DNA of 64,000 nucleotides from contig NZ_BMCX01000002.1 in the NCBI RefSeq assembly GCF_014635485.1, positions 270,396 to 334,395 of the forward strand, given 5' to 3'. Position 1 is the stretch's first letter. Each line of letters begins with the position of its first letter. Under the pieces are notes generated by a model that made no database searches, was not told where the DNA came from, and saw only the letters and a list, made by a program, of their open reading frames with translations. Shown piece after piece: positions 16,380 to 25,173 of the stretch. A program made the translations under genes and the position numbers. This DNA is from Corynebacterium pelargi. GTDB taxonomy: Bacteria; Actinomycetota; Actinomycetes; Mycobacteriales; Mycobacteriaceae.

Positions 16380-18299
16380 ATGTTTTCCTCCCGAAGCAAA
16401 CCCCCGCTGTATTCACGTAAGCGTCGCATCGCGATCCGCTCCGCCGTGGTGATGGTGCTGGTGGCACCGCTGTTGGTGGCCGCGGCCTGGATGTGGTCGA
16501 TGTGGGATCCCTCCCACTACCTCGACGAAGTCAAAATTGCCGTGGTCAACGAGGATAAAGGCGTGACCCAAGATGGCCAGAAGGTCAATTTTGGCAAGGA
16601 CATTGAAAAAGGTCTGCTCGATACCAGCTACCTCAACGTTGAGGCCGTCTCTACCGATCAAGCCGGCAAGGGCATGCGCGATGGCGAATATATCGCCACC
16701 ATTTCCATCCCCCAGGATTTCTCGCGCAACATCGCCACGGTGATCGATGAAAAGCCCAGCCAGGCAGATGTGATCATCTCTTATAACGATCACTATGGCA
16801 CCAACACCCCGCTGCTGACCTCCGGTTTGATCCCAGGCATCCAGGCAGGTATCCAGTCCGGTATTACCGAAGGCTATGGCCAAGAAATTCTCGACGGCAT
16901 GAACCAGCTTGGTGCCGGTTTGAAAGAGGCAGCCGATGGCGCCGTGCAGCTCGATGATGGCGCCGGCATGCTCAAAGACGGCACCGAACAAGGCATTGAT
17001 GGTGCACACCAGCTCAAAGATGGCACCGAGCAGGTACGCGATGGCGCAGGCCAGGTCGATGATGGCGTAAGCCAGCTTCTCGACGGCACCCGCCAACTCG
17101 GCGACGGCGCCGCCCAAATCGATGCAGGTGTTGGCCAATTAACCGATCAACTGATCCCCCTTGCCCGTCAAGCAGGTGCCGCGGCCGATCAGATCCGCCC
17201 CATGATCCAGGTGCTGCGCCAATTGCAGCTCAACCAGGAAGCTGATCGCCTCCAGGGCATCGTGGATACCTTGAGCAATTCCAGCCCCCAAGGCGTTGCC
17301 AACCAGCTACAAATGCTCAAAGACGGCACCGCCGAGATGAGCCGCCAGCTCAACAGCCCCTCTGCTGAATACCTCGGTGGCATGCTCCAACTCAAAGATG
17401 GCACCTCGCAGCTTGCCGCAGGCACCGTCGAACTCGACGAGGGCATGGGCCAGATGCTCGACGGCACCTATCAGCTTGACGACGGCGTGCGCCAGCTCAA
17501 AGATGGCACGACCCAATTGCGCACCGGCCTGGTAGAAGGCTCAGCCCAAGCACCGCAGATCACCGATATTCCTGCTTCTTCGCGTCAATTGGCCATGCCA
17601 GTTGCCTACTCCCAGGATTATCAGCACCCGGTGCAAACCCTTGAAGATCTCAACGACCCCACCTCCAAGCAACTCTCCGGTGGCGTGACCTTCATCTTGA
17701 TCCTCGTCTTCGGCTTCCTGTTCATGGTGCTGGTGAGCATGTTGGCACCGCACATCTTGGGCTACAAGCAGCGTCGCAATCCGCTCGGACAAGTACTCGG
17801 TGGTTTCGCCATCACCGCGGCCATTAACACTGTGCTGCTGTTCTTGCTGGTGTGGGCGGGCGCTCAGCTCGGTTTCTCGGTGCTGCACCGCGCGGCCTTT
17901 GCAATCTGCGTGATCATTTTGGCCACCAATGCCACCGCCTTCTTCCAGATGCTTCGCATTGCCTTTGGCCGCTTGATCGGAGGCACCCTGGCGCTGGGAT
18001 TCTTCGCCTACGGCGTGTTTAGCTTCGGTGGTGTGTGGCCAATCCAGCTCACGCCGAAACCGCTGCGCCTCCTGCACGATATCCACCCCATGACCTATGC
18101 CCGCCAGCTCTTTATCGCAGGTGTGGAAGGCGATATTGATAGCTCCTACTTCGGCGCGGCCCTCCTGCTGGTGGTGCTGACCATCGTCTGCCTGGCTATC
18201 TCGGTATTCGTGGTCAAACGCCGTCAGAACCAAGAGGAAGCAGATGATACGGCCCCTGGTGCTGCTGATGCAGATACCAGCGAGCTGGTGAATTCCTAG
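16380..18299 (+). CDS. YhgE/Pip-family membrane protein
   Basis: A 639-residue protein with one N-terminal membrane helix (about 20-40), a long extracytoplasmic region and about six C-terminal helices (about 434-615) of the ABC-2 permease type. This is the YhgE/Pip layout. The KIAVVNEDKG block after the first helix is typical. Residues ~177-255 and ~316-380 hold many short repeats of the form LKDGTxQLxDGAxQ, predicted to be helical or coiled-coil. Related proteins are phage receptors in Gram-positives or linked to type VII/ESX-like export, but no function is proven here. It is monocistronic and ends at a strong bidirectional terminator. Confidence 0.88.
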   Translation: MFSSRSKPPLYSRKRRIAIRSAVVMVLVAPLLVAAAWMWSMWDPSHYLDEVKIAVVNEDKGVTQDGQKVNFGKDIEKGLLDTSYLNVEAVSTDQAGKGMRDGEYIATISIPQDFSRNIATVIDEKPSQADVIISYNDHYGTNTPLLTSGLIPGIQAGIQSGITEGYGQEILDGMNQLGAGLKEAADGAVQLDDGAGMLKDGTEQGIDGAHQLKDGTEQVRDGAGQVDDGVSQLLDGTRQLGDGAAQIDAGVGQLTDQLIPLARQAGAAADQIRPMIQVLRQLQLNQEADRLQGIVDTLSNSSPQGVANQLQMLKDGTAEMSRQLNSPSAEYLGGMLQLKDGTSQLAAGTVELDEGMGQMLDGTYQLDDGVRQLKDGTTQLRTGLVEGSAQAPQITDIPASSRQLAMPVAYSQDYQHPVQTLEDLNDPTSKQLSGGVTFILILVFGFLFMVLVSMLAPHILGYKQRRNPLGQVLGGFAITAAINTVLLFLLVWAGAQLGFSVLHRAAFAICVIILATNATAFFQMLRIAFGRLIGGTLALGFFAYGVFSFGGVWPIQLTPKPLRLLHDIHPMTYARQLFIAGVEGDIDSSYFGAALLLVVLTIVCLAISVFVVKRRQNQEEADDTAPGAADADTSELVNS

Positions 18300-18310
18300 T
18301 CTGCTCACCA

Positions 18311-18347
18311 AGAAAGCGGCTGCACCTTCAAGGTGCAGCCGCTTTCT
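18311..18347. terminator. Bidirectional terminator between yhgE-like and dagK-like genes
   Basis: AGAAAGCGGCTGCACCTT, two loop bases, then its inverted copy. The 18-bp stem with A/T ends serves both convergent genes. Confidence 0.92.
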
Positions 18348-18363
18348 ATTGGGCTTGGAAGCG

Positions 18364-19287
18364 CTATGGCCTCGGGATCAGATAGAGCCCTGCGTGTTCT
18401 TCTACCGTGTATTCGATGGGCAGCACATCAAAGCGGTCGCCATCGGCATAGACGGGCATATCGGGCATCTCAATGCGGATCTTCTTGGCGCGGTACTGGC
18501 TCAAGCCTTCCTCGCCACGGATATTGCCGGTGTAGATCTTGGGGAACTTCCTGGCCACGTTGTAGCGATTCATGCGGCCAAGCACCGTGAGATCAAGCAG
18601 GCCATCATTGTGGCGAGCATCCGGGCAGATCTGCATACCGCCACCATAGGAGCGGGTATTGCCCACCGCCGCTAGGGTAATGGGCTCATCCACCACGAGT
18701 TCATCGTCGAGGAAGATCCGGCAGGGAATGGAGTGGAAGTGCAAAAACTCCAACACGATGGCTGCCACGTAGCGTGCAGAGCCCTTGGGCCAAGAAATGG
18801 TGTTGGCACGCTCGGTCACAATCGAGTCGAAGCCCTGGGTAACGCAGGTGCCGAAATAGCGCTCGTGACCATCATCGGTGCGCATCTTGCCTAGATCGGT
18901 GCGCACACTCACGCCATCAACCACCACTTCGGCGGCGCGCTCGGGATCGAGCGGAATGCCGTACTCGCGGGCGTGGTCGTTGCCCGTGCCGGCGGGAATG
19001 ATGCCCAAGGGGGTATCGGTATTGGCCTGGGCTTGCAGGGCTAAGTTAATCAGCCCATCGCCGCCGCAGACCACGAGTGCATCAACGCCAGAATCGAGTG
19101 CCTCTTTGGCTAGCTCTGCAGAATTCTCGGGGCTTGAGCCAGCAATGCTGATCACATCCACGCCGAGCTGGTGAAAACGTGCCTCGGCGCGGTTGCTTTT
19201 GTGCTTGGCCAGGCCTTTACCGGCAGCAGGGTTGGTCAACAGCGCAATCTTGTTGATCTCGCGCTTGGCAATCTTGATGTCGTTCAT
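18364..19287 (-). CDS. Diacylglycerol kinase-family lipid kinase
   Basis: A 307-residue soluble lipid kinase. Hallmarks are NPAAGKG near the N-terminus, the ATP-site CGGDG motif and IIPAGTGNDHAREY. It would phosphorylate diacylglycerol to phosphatidic acid. M. tuberculosis Rv2252, in the same gene order, is a DAG kinase tied to phosphatidylinositol mannoside synthesis. The start overlaps the FAD-oxidase stop as ATGA, so the two are one operon. Ceramide or sphingosine kinase activity is possible for the fold but unlikely in this context. Confidence 0.9.
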   Translation of the reverse strand: MNDIKIAKREINKIALLTNPAAGKGLAKHKSNRAEARFHQLGVDVISIAGSSPENSAELAKEALDSGVDALVVCGGDGLINLALQAQANTDTPLGIIPAGTGNDHAREYGIPLDPERAAEVVVDGVSVRTDLGKMRTDDGHERYFGTCVTQGFDSIVTERANTISWPKGSARYVAAIVLEFLHFHSIPCRIFLDDELVVDEPITLAAVGNTRSYGGGMQICPDARHNDGLLDLTVLGRMNRYNVARKFPKIYTGNIRGEEGLSQYRAKKIRIEMPDMPVYADGDRFDVLPIEYTVEEHAGLYLIPRP

Positions 19288-20894
19288 GGCAGGAGCTTTC
19301 CTGGGTTGAGCACGCCCTGTGGGTCAAGGTGATCCTTCACAGCCCGCAGGATGCCCAGACCAAGCTGGCCTACTTCCTGCTGCATGAAGTCTGCGTGATC
19401 GGTGCCCACGGCGTGGTGGTGGGTAATGGTTCCGTTGTGCTCAGTAATGGCACGAAGAATAGAAAGCTTTGCGTGGCGCCACTGCTCGATGGGGGCCTCG
19501 TCCTGGGCGCCCAAGATGGTGAAGTACAAAGAGCAGCCATTGGCGTACACGTGAGAGACGTGGCAGAGCACCAGTGCCACCGAGTTCCCTTCGCCCAAGG
19601 CCTCGGTTACAGCGGCGGTAATCGCCTTTTTCAGATTCGGCACATTAGACCAGGTGGTGGCAGTTTCGAAGGTTTCGCACAGCACGCCTGCATCCAGGAG
19701 GGCGTCGCGAAGCACTGGGGCGCCAAAGCGACCCTTCTCCCACTTGCGCACAGGGGCCTCGCCCAAGGAGGTGGCACCCATTTCCAGCAGGAGGTTGCGG
19801 GTTTCTTCGTGGCGGGAGGCAACGTGCTCGCGGGTGCCTTCGTACATGGTTAGGCACAGGCAGCCATGCGGTGCTGCGGTGTCTTGCTCGCCAATGGCAT
19901 CGGTGGAGGTGAGGTTGGTTGCCGATTCGATCTCGTCGGAAAGCCTGATCACCGTCGGGCCGGTCTTGTGCTGTTCAACGGCGCGAACTGCGGCCACACC
20001 GCTTGCAAAGTCGGGGAAGACGAATGCCTCATAGGCCTTGGCCTCAGGGATGGGGTGAACCTTCAGGCGCACCTTGGTGATGATGCCGAAGGTGCCCTCG
20101 GAGCCCATGAACAGCTCCTTGAGGTCTGGGCCTGCAGCGGAAGCGGGAGCTGCGTCGCCCACCGTCATGATGCCCTGAGGGGTGACCACTTCCATGGAAG
20201 CGACCATCTCATCAAAACGCCCATAGCCTGCGGAGTTCTGGCCAGAGGAACGGGTTGCGGCAAAGCCGCCGATGGTGGCGTAGGGGAAGGATTGGGGGAA
20301 GTGGCCAAGTTGCAGGCCGTGCTCAGCCAAGGCGATTTCTGCCTGCGGGCCGGACATGCCGGCGCCCAAGGTGGCCTCGCCGCTGATGGAATCCACATCT
20401 TCGATGGCATCGAAGCGGGTCAGATCCAGGCTGATCACCGCGTTGAAGCGGCCACGCAGCGGGGAAACACCGCCAACCACCGAGGTGCCGCCGCCGAAGG
20501 GGACAACGGCCACAGAGCTTTTCGACGCCCACTGCAGCAGTTCCAGCACCTGCTCATTGCTTTTTGGCGCCACCACGGCATCGGGAACATCGATGACCTG
20601 GTCCACGCGCCAATCCAGCAGGTCAAAGTAGGACTTGCCGCGTGCTCGGGGGATGCGCTGCTCGCGTTCGGTGGAGACATATCCGGCCCCACAGATTGCT
20701 TCGAGTGCTTCGAGCTGTGCCGCATCGAGGGCGCATTCGCTGATCTTGACTTCAGCAAGCGCAGGGGCGGGGCGGGGAGTGGTATTTCCTACCACTTTGC
20801 CCACGAGCGATTGCAGGCTTTTGCTCAGGGGCTTGGCTTCTTGCTCCGAGCCCCAAATGGAAAATGACATGGGAGGGAGTGGCAATGCGTTCAT
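19284..20894 (-). CDS. FAD-binding oxidase, alkyl-DHAP-synthase-like (Rv2251-type)
   Basis: A 536-residue flavoprotein of the FAD_binding_4/FAD-oxidase C family. PFGGGTSVVGG (132-142) and FPQSFPYATIGGFAATRSSG (199-218) closely resemble alkyldihydroxyacetonephosphate synthases, and a HHAVGTDH stretch follows near the C-terminus. Real ether-lipid synthesis in this bacterium is not established; a glycolate/lactate-type oxidase is the alternative. The ATG has no proper ribosome site, but TAGCTT ends six bases before it, suggesting leaderless transcription. It overlaps the lipid kinase gene and diverges from TetR-glpD. Confidence 0.85.
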   Translation of the reverse strand: MNALPLPPMSFSIWGSEQEAKPLSKSLQSLVGKVVGNTTPRPAPALAEVKISECALDAAQLEALEAICGAGYVSTEREQRIPRARGKSYFDLLDWRVDQVIDVPDAVVAPKSNEQVLELLQWASKSSVAVVPFGGGTSVVGGVSPLRGRFNAVISLDLTRFDAIEDVDSISGEATLGAGMSGPQAEIALAEHGLQLGHFPQSFPYATIGGFAATRSSGQNSAGYGRFDEMVASMEVVTPQGIMTVGDAAPASAAGPDLKELFMGSEGTFGIITKVRLKVHPIPEAKAYEAFVFPDFASGVAAVRAVEQHKTGPTVIRLSDEIESATNLTSTDAIGEQDTAAPHGCLCLTMYEGTREHVASRHEETRNLLLEMGATSLGEAPVRKWEKGRFGAPVLRDALLDAGVLCETFETATTWSNVPNLKKAITAAVTEALGEGNSVALVLCHVSHVYANGCSLYFTILGAQDEAPIEQWRHAKLSILRAITEHNGTITHHHAVGTDHADFMQQEVGQLGLGILRAVKDHLDPQGVLNPGKLLP

Positions 20895-21059
20895 ACCTTC
20901 AAGCTACAAGCGCCCCAAAAGCTCGGGAAGGGGGTAGGAGTTGAAAAGGGGGCCAAAAAGCGGGGTGTGTAAAGTTGCAGAAAAATTTCTCCAGCGCCTC
21001 CTGCCAGCGCAAAGAGGGATATTTTCTGCGTCTGCATCAATGATGTAAAGCGCAATTCC

Positions 21060-21090
21060 TTGACACCCCCGCCTCCCTAACGGCCACAAT
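21060..21090 (+). promoter_or_regulatory. Promoter of the TetR-glpD unit, leaderless type
   Basis: TTGACA at 21060-21065 and CACAAT at 21085-21090 (19-base spacer) put the transcription start at or next to the A of the ATG at 21097. The divergent FAD-oxidase promoter (TAGCTT on the reverse strand, 20901-20906) is about 150 bases away. Confidence 0.6.
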
Positions 21091-21096
21091 TAAGGC

Positions 21097-21675
21097 ATGA
21101 GCACCGATGTAGACGAGGCGATCATGCGCGCCGCACGCACCCAAGTGGTGCAGATGGGCATTCGTCGCACCACCATGTCTTCGGTTGCTCGGGGAGCAAA
21201 GATTTCGCGCCCCACGCTCTATGCGCGTTTTAGTGGAAAAGACGCGCTCATCAGCAAGCTTTTAACCCATGAGCTGCTCACCGTCGTTGCCGAAGGTAAA
21301 CGCCTGCCTGATACAGGCAGCGGTTTCGTCGAAGCACTCATGGATGCCGCCCGCGCGGTGGCAAGCAATGAAGTGGTCAAGGCAATCGTCGAAGAGCAAC
21401 CGGAGCTGCTTGGCACCTACTTTTTTCGACGCCTCGGAGAATCACAGGTGCGCATCATCGGTGCGCTTGAGCGAAAGATCGCCCAGATCCAACGCAACGC
21501 CCCGCACACCATCTGCCACCGTGACCCCCACGCCGCAGCCACCATGTGCTGTTCGGTGCTGCAGCACTTTGCCATCAGCGCCAGAATTTTCGACCCCGTA
21601 CTGCGAGCCCAACGCTCAGGCAGCACCTGGGATCAAGAACTACAAGTCATGCTAGAAGGGTATCTACTGCCATGA
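21097..21675 (+). CDS. TetR-family transcriptional regulator
   Basis: A 192-residue regulator. The N-terminal helix-turn-helix contains RRTTMSSVARGAKISRPTLY. The C-terminal domain has no recognisable ligand signature. It is positionally equivalent to M. tuberculosis Rv2250c. It sits between a FAD oxidase/lipid kinase operon and glpD, and overlaps glpD as ATGA. The probable targets are therefore its own operon and the divergent one, with a lipid or glycerol-phosphate metabolite as signal (inference). Confidence 0.88.
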   Translation: MSTDVDEAIMRAARTQVVQMGIRRTTMSSVARGAKISRPTLYARFSGKDALISKLLTHELLTVVAEGKRLPDTGSGFVEALMDAARAVASNEVVKAIVEEQPELLGTYFFRRLGESQVRIIGALERKIAQIQRNAPHTICHRDPHAAATMCCSVLQHFAISARIFDPVLRAQRSGSTWDQELQVMLEGYLLP

Positions 21676-23237
21676 ACACCGCACTCAACGCCGTGCGCCG
21701 GGAAGCTGACCTGGACTACCTCGCCAGCGATCCCGATGATATCGACCTCATCGTCATCGGTGGTGGCATCACCGGCGTGGGTATTGCCCTCGACGCCACC
21801 TCCCGCGGATTAAACACCGTGCTGCTTGAACGCCGCGACTTCGGCTTCGGCACCTCGCGGTGGTCCTCCAAGCTGGCGCACGGCGGCCTGCGCTACCTGA
21901 CCAAACTTGAGGTAGGCATTGCCATGCACTCCGCCAAAGAGCGCGGCTTGCTGATGGAACACAACGCCCCTCACTTGATCCGCGCACTCCCGCAGGTAGC
22001 CCTGCTTGCCAGCGACACCAACCTGGTGCAAAAGGTAGCCATGCGCCTGGGATTTATTGCAGGCGATATGTTGCGCATCGCAGCCGGAACCAGCTCGAAG
22101 ATCCTGCCGCGTTCTCGTTATGCCAATAAGAAAGAAACGCTGCAGATGTGCCCCACCGCGCTGCAAGATAATCTGCGCGGATCGTGGGTCAACTACGACG
22201 GCCAAATGGTTGATGATGCCCGCATCGTTGCCGCCGTTGCCCGCACCGCAGCAGGCGAGGGCGCAAGGATCCTCAACTACACCGAGGTCACCCATGCCGA
22301 AGGCACGGCCGTGGAATTCCACGATGCCATCGGCGGGCGTGATCTCCGGGTGCGCGCCAAGGCCGTGATCAATGCAACCGGTGTATGGGCAGGCACCGTG
22401 GATGAAGATATCCGCGTGCGCCCATCGCGCGGTACGCACCTCGTGGTGGACGCAGCAACCCTGGGTAATCCCACCGGTGCCCTCACCGTGCCACTGCCAG
22501 GTTCCATCTCGCGCTATGTGTTCTTGGTGCCGCAGCAATATGGCCGCGTCTTTATCGGGCTGACCGACGAAGACACCCCAGGCCCAATTCCCGATGTCCC
22601 AGACACTCCGGAAGAAGATATCGACTTCATCCTCGAGGCCATCAACCACGGCCTTGGCACCAAGCTGCAGCGCAGCGATGTGATCGGTGCATTTACTGGT
22701 CTGCGCCCGCTGATCGATACCGGTGCCGGTGGCTCCACCGCGGACCTTTCGCGTCGCCACAGCACCATCGAGGCCTCCAATGGTCTGATCTCCATTGTGG
22801 GCGGCAAGTACACCGAGTTCCGCCTCATGGCCGAAGAAGCCATCGACGAGGTGCTCAAGCGCAAGGGCATGCGTGCCGGCTCCTGCCGCACCACCAACCT
22901 TCCCTACGTGGGTGCTCCCACCCACCCAGGCAGCTTGAGGGTCAATGGTGCCGATTTGGCAGGCCTGCCAAACACCATGGTGCAGCGCTATGGCTATGAA
23001 TCCCCACAGGTAGTAGCCACAGCACCCATCGAGCGCCCCATGGATAAGGTCGCCGGTCTGGATATCACCCGCGCAGAAGTGGCCTTTGCAGTAACCCATG
23101 AGGGTGCACTGAATGCAGATGACGTCTTGGATCGTCGTACCCGCATCGGCCTGGTACAACGTGACCGCGATGCAGCAGAACAAGAAGTAACAGAGATCGT
23201 TGAGCAGACGCTCGAATACATCAAGGAGAACCAGTAA
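21672..23237 (+). CDS. glpD: Glycerol-3-phosphate dehydrogenase (FAD)
   Basis: A 521-residue membrane-associated flavoenzyme converting glycerol-3-phosphate to dihydroxyacetone phosphate with electrons to quinone. The FAD motif IVIGGGITGVGIALDATSRG is at ~29-48, followed by RWSSKLAHGGLRYL, and the DAO C-terminal domain follows. The start at 21672 overlaps the TetR stop and agrees with the family length; a longer upstream frame is the TetR shadow. The stop shares one base with the next small gene (TAATG). It links with the DHAP-using enzyme and lipid kinase on the other side of the regulator. Confidence 0.95.
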   Translation: MNTALNAVRREADLDYLASDPDDIDLIVIGGGITGVGIALDATSRGLNTVLLERRDFGFGTSRWSSKLAHGGLRYLTKLEVGIAMHSAKERGLLMEHNAPHLIRALPQVALLASDTNLVQKVAMRLGFIAGDMLRIAAGTSSKILPRSRYANKKETLQMCPTALQDNLRGSWVNYDGQMVDDARIVAAVARTAAGEGARILNYTEVTHAEGTAVEFHDAIGGRDLRVRAKAVINATGVWAGTVDEDIRVRPSRGTHLVVDAATLGNPTGALTVPLPGSISRYVFLVPQQYGRVFIGLTDEDTPGPIPDVPDTPEEDIDFILEAINHGLGTKLQRSDVIGAFTGLRPLIDTGAGGSTADLSRRHSTIEASNGLISIVGGKYTEFRLMAEEAIDEVLKRKGMRAGSCRTTNLPYVGAPTHPGSLRVNGADLAGLPNTMVQRYGYESPQVVATAPIERPMDKVAGLDITRAEVAFAVTHEGALNADDVLDRRTRIGLVQRDRDAAEQEVTEIVEQTLEYIKENQ

Positions 23238-23539
23238 TGAGCAAGCGCAACGTCGCCGATCGGGTAGGGCGTAAATTCATCGGCCGTGGCCTGGCTTGGG
23301 CGCAGGTCCAACACCCCGGAGCAGTAGCCCGAGTGATCCAATTTGCCATTGCAAGGACCTCGTCTTCGCACAAGAAGGCCCCAAGCACCAGCGGCAAAGC
23401 CGTGGGGCTAGAAGCCGCACACCAGGCAGCAGGAGTGCCAGCGCCGCTGGAATTCCATCGCCTCAGTGGCATCCAAGCTGCAAGCGCGATCGCCGGGGTC
23501 ACCCCTGATCAAGCTGCCACTATCCGTGTCAATAGCTAA
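23237..23539 (+). CDS. Small uncharacterised protein downstream of glpD
   Basis: A 100-residue basic protein with no family I recognise. Its ATG overlaps the glpD stop and AAGGAG sits at 23223-23228, so it is translated from the glpD mRNA. It is rich in Ala, Ser, Lys and Arg with no membrane segment or cysteine. An N-terminal basic amphipathic stretch (RVGRKFIGRGLAWAQVQ) is followed by a low-complexity middle. The strong ribosome site and coupling argue that it is real. Confidence 0.65.
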   Translation: MSKRNVADRVGRKFIGRGLAWAQVQHPGAVARVIQFAIARTSSSHKKAPSTSGKAVGLEAAHQAAGVPAPLEFHRLSGIQAASAIAGVTPDQAATIRVNS

Positions 23540-23561
23540 GAGCTATATCTACGCAGTATTC

Positions 23562-25016
23562 CTAATGCTCCTGCCGGCTAATCACCAGCAGGAGCAATTC
23601 TGCGCAACTGACGGGATCTGAAAGATCGGCCTCACACACCTGCGCTGCTAAGCCCACGCGGGTACGCACGGTATGGCGGTGAATGCCGAGCACCTCTGCG
23701 GCGCGGGCAATGGAATTGCCTTGTTGGAGATACACCGCCAGGGTGCGGTAGAGCTCGGTGCGGTTGTTCTGGTCATATACCTTGAGCCGCTCGATGGTTT
23801 CTTGGGCTCTAAAATCCAAGGCTGCGCGCACGGCTGGGTCTTGGGTCCACAACATCCGATTGGTTTGGGCGCTGAAGTGCTCACCCAGCTTTAAGGCCCG
23901 CACCGAGGTAAGCAGGTGGTAGAGCGATTCTTTGGTAATTTCCGACCATGGTTGCTCGACATCGATGCCGATACGAAGTTTTTGGGCGTGCTCACGAAAC
24001 AGCGTGAGGATATTCTTTGCGCTGCGATTGCCACGAAACAGCAGCAGTGCGGCATCTTTGCCAAAATTCACGGTGCATAATTCGCGTTCCACTAGCCGCA
24101 ATTCCTCATCCACAGCGCTCAGTGCCTTCGCGATCTGCTGGGGGTCATTGGAGTGAATCAACACCGGCCGCACGCGCCCAGAACCATCGGCGATGCGGTT
24201 GAAGATGGCATCCAAAGAGCTCGGGTCTGTGGGCTGGCCGAGCAGCACCTTCAACGCCAGCTCATTGAGCATGCTGCGCGCAGCTCTTAATTGTTCGGGA
24301 CGCTGCAAGAGGAGATCACATAGGCGACACGCCTGCTTAATCATCGCCCGGTCAAAACTATCCAGGGCAGTCTCGCGGTAAGTGGCCAGCTCAATCACGC
24401 GATCGCCGATTGGGGTCAGGCGATGCTGCACCACGCGCATGGGGCCAGCGGCAGTGCGCACGCCCTTCGGGTCGGCCTGCGCAAGGATGCGCTGGTCACT
24501 ATCGCGAAGTACCGCGGCCAAATTCAGGCTCTGGGCCAGTTTGAGCATCACGCCTTGGAGGCCTTCTTGCATCGCGGCGTTTTGGAGTGCGGTTTGAGAG
24601 GCGTAGAGCGCCCGTTGTTGGCTGCTAGCGCGGTGGCGGAATTCCCGCTCGATCACGCTGCTAATCAACACAAACGGTGTGTCCCGTGGGACTTCGAATA
24701 CTCCGATTCCTTCACGTTGAGCTGCCTGAATCAGTGGTGCTGGCACCTGCTCAAACACTAAGCCGGTGCCAAAGCCGATGGCGCTGACGTGATACTTGGC
24801 AAGGTCTTGAACGTAAGCATCAAAGCGTTCGGGGTGGTGCTCAAAGGCTAGACCCACGAGGAGGACGAGGGCGTTGGGCTGCAGGAAGGGTGTGGGGTTG
24901 AGCAGCTCTGTGGGTTGGACTACGTGGATTTCCTGCTCGGTGTTGCAGTGAAGTTGCAGGTTGAGCTGTTGCTGGCCAAGCAGCCACTGCAAGCTAATGG
25001 CAGAGCTATCCATCAT
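23562..25016 (-). CDS. PucR-family transcriptional regulator
   Basis: A 484-residue activator or repressor. An N-terminal PucR sensor domain (about 1-125) is followed by a GGDEF-like middle. The C-terminal PucR HTH_30 carries YLQQGNSIARAAEVLGIHRH. It is divergent from pxpABC across a 157-base gap and should control 5-oxoproline or related purine/amino-acid nitrogen use. PucR relatives near PxpABC are common in actinobacteria; the effector is unknown. Confidence 0.88.
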   Translation of the reverse strand: MMDSSAISLQWLLGQQQLNLQLHCNTEQEIHVVQPTELLNPTPFLQPNALVLLVGLAFEHHPERFDAYVQDLAKYHVSAIGFGTGLVFEQVPAPLIQAAQREGIGVFEVPRDTPFVLISSVIEREFRHRASSQQRALYASQTALQNAAMQEGLQGVMLKLAQSLNLAAVLRDSDQRILAQADPKGVRTAAGPMRVVQHRLTPIGDRVIELATYRETALDSFDRAMIKQACRLCDLLLQRPEQLRAARSMLNELALKVLLGQPTDPSSLDAIFNRIADGSGRVRPVLIHSNDPQQIAKALSAVDEELRLVERELCTVNFGKDAALLLFRGNRSAKNILTLFREHAQKLRIGIDVEQPWSEITKESLYHLLTSVRALKLGEHFSAQTNRMLWTQDPAVRAALDFRAQETIERLKVYDQNNRTELYRTLAVYLQQGNSIARAAEVLGIHRHTVRTRVGLAAQVCEADLSDPVSCAELLLLVISRQEH

Positions 25017-25173
25017 CGTTCCTATAAAAATTTAGACAGTGCGGATAAAAAGATTCCTAAAGTTGTCCTTAATGTATATGGCTTCAGAGTAGAAGCGCCA
25101 GTCAAAATGTGTGGTGCCAGACACTATGCAGCGCTAATGCTGTAACCATCACACATGAAGAGGTGAACGCGAG

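Noticed and set aside
19866..20867. A 333-codon forward frame opposite the FAD oxidase gene
   Set aside because: Gly/His/Val-rich shadow of the FAD oxidase without a start signal.
21810..23183. A 457-codon open frame antisense to glpD
   Set aside because: It mirrors the codon bias of glpD, has no ribosome site or family motif, and the sense product is certain.
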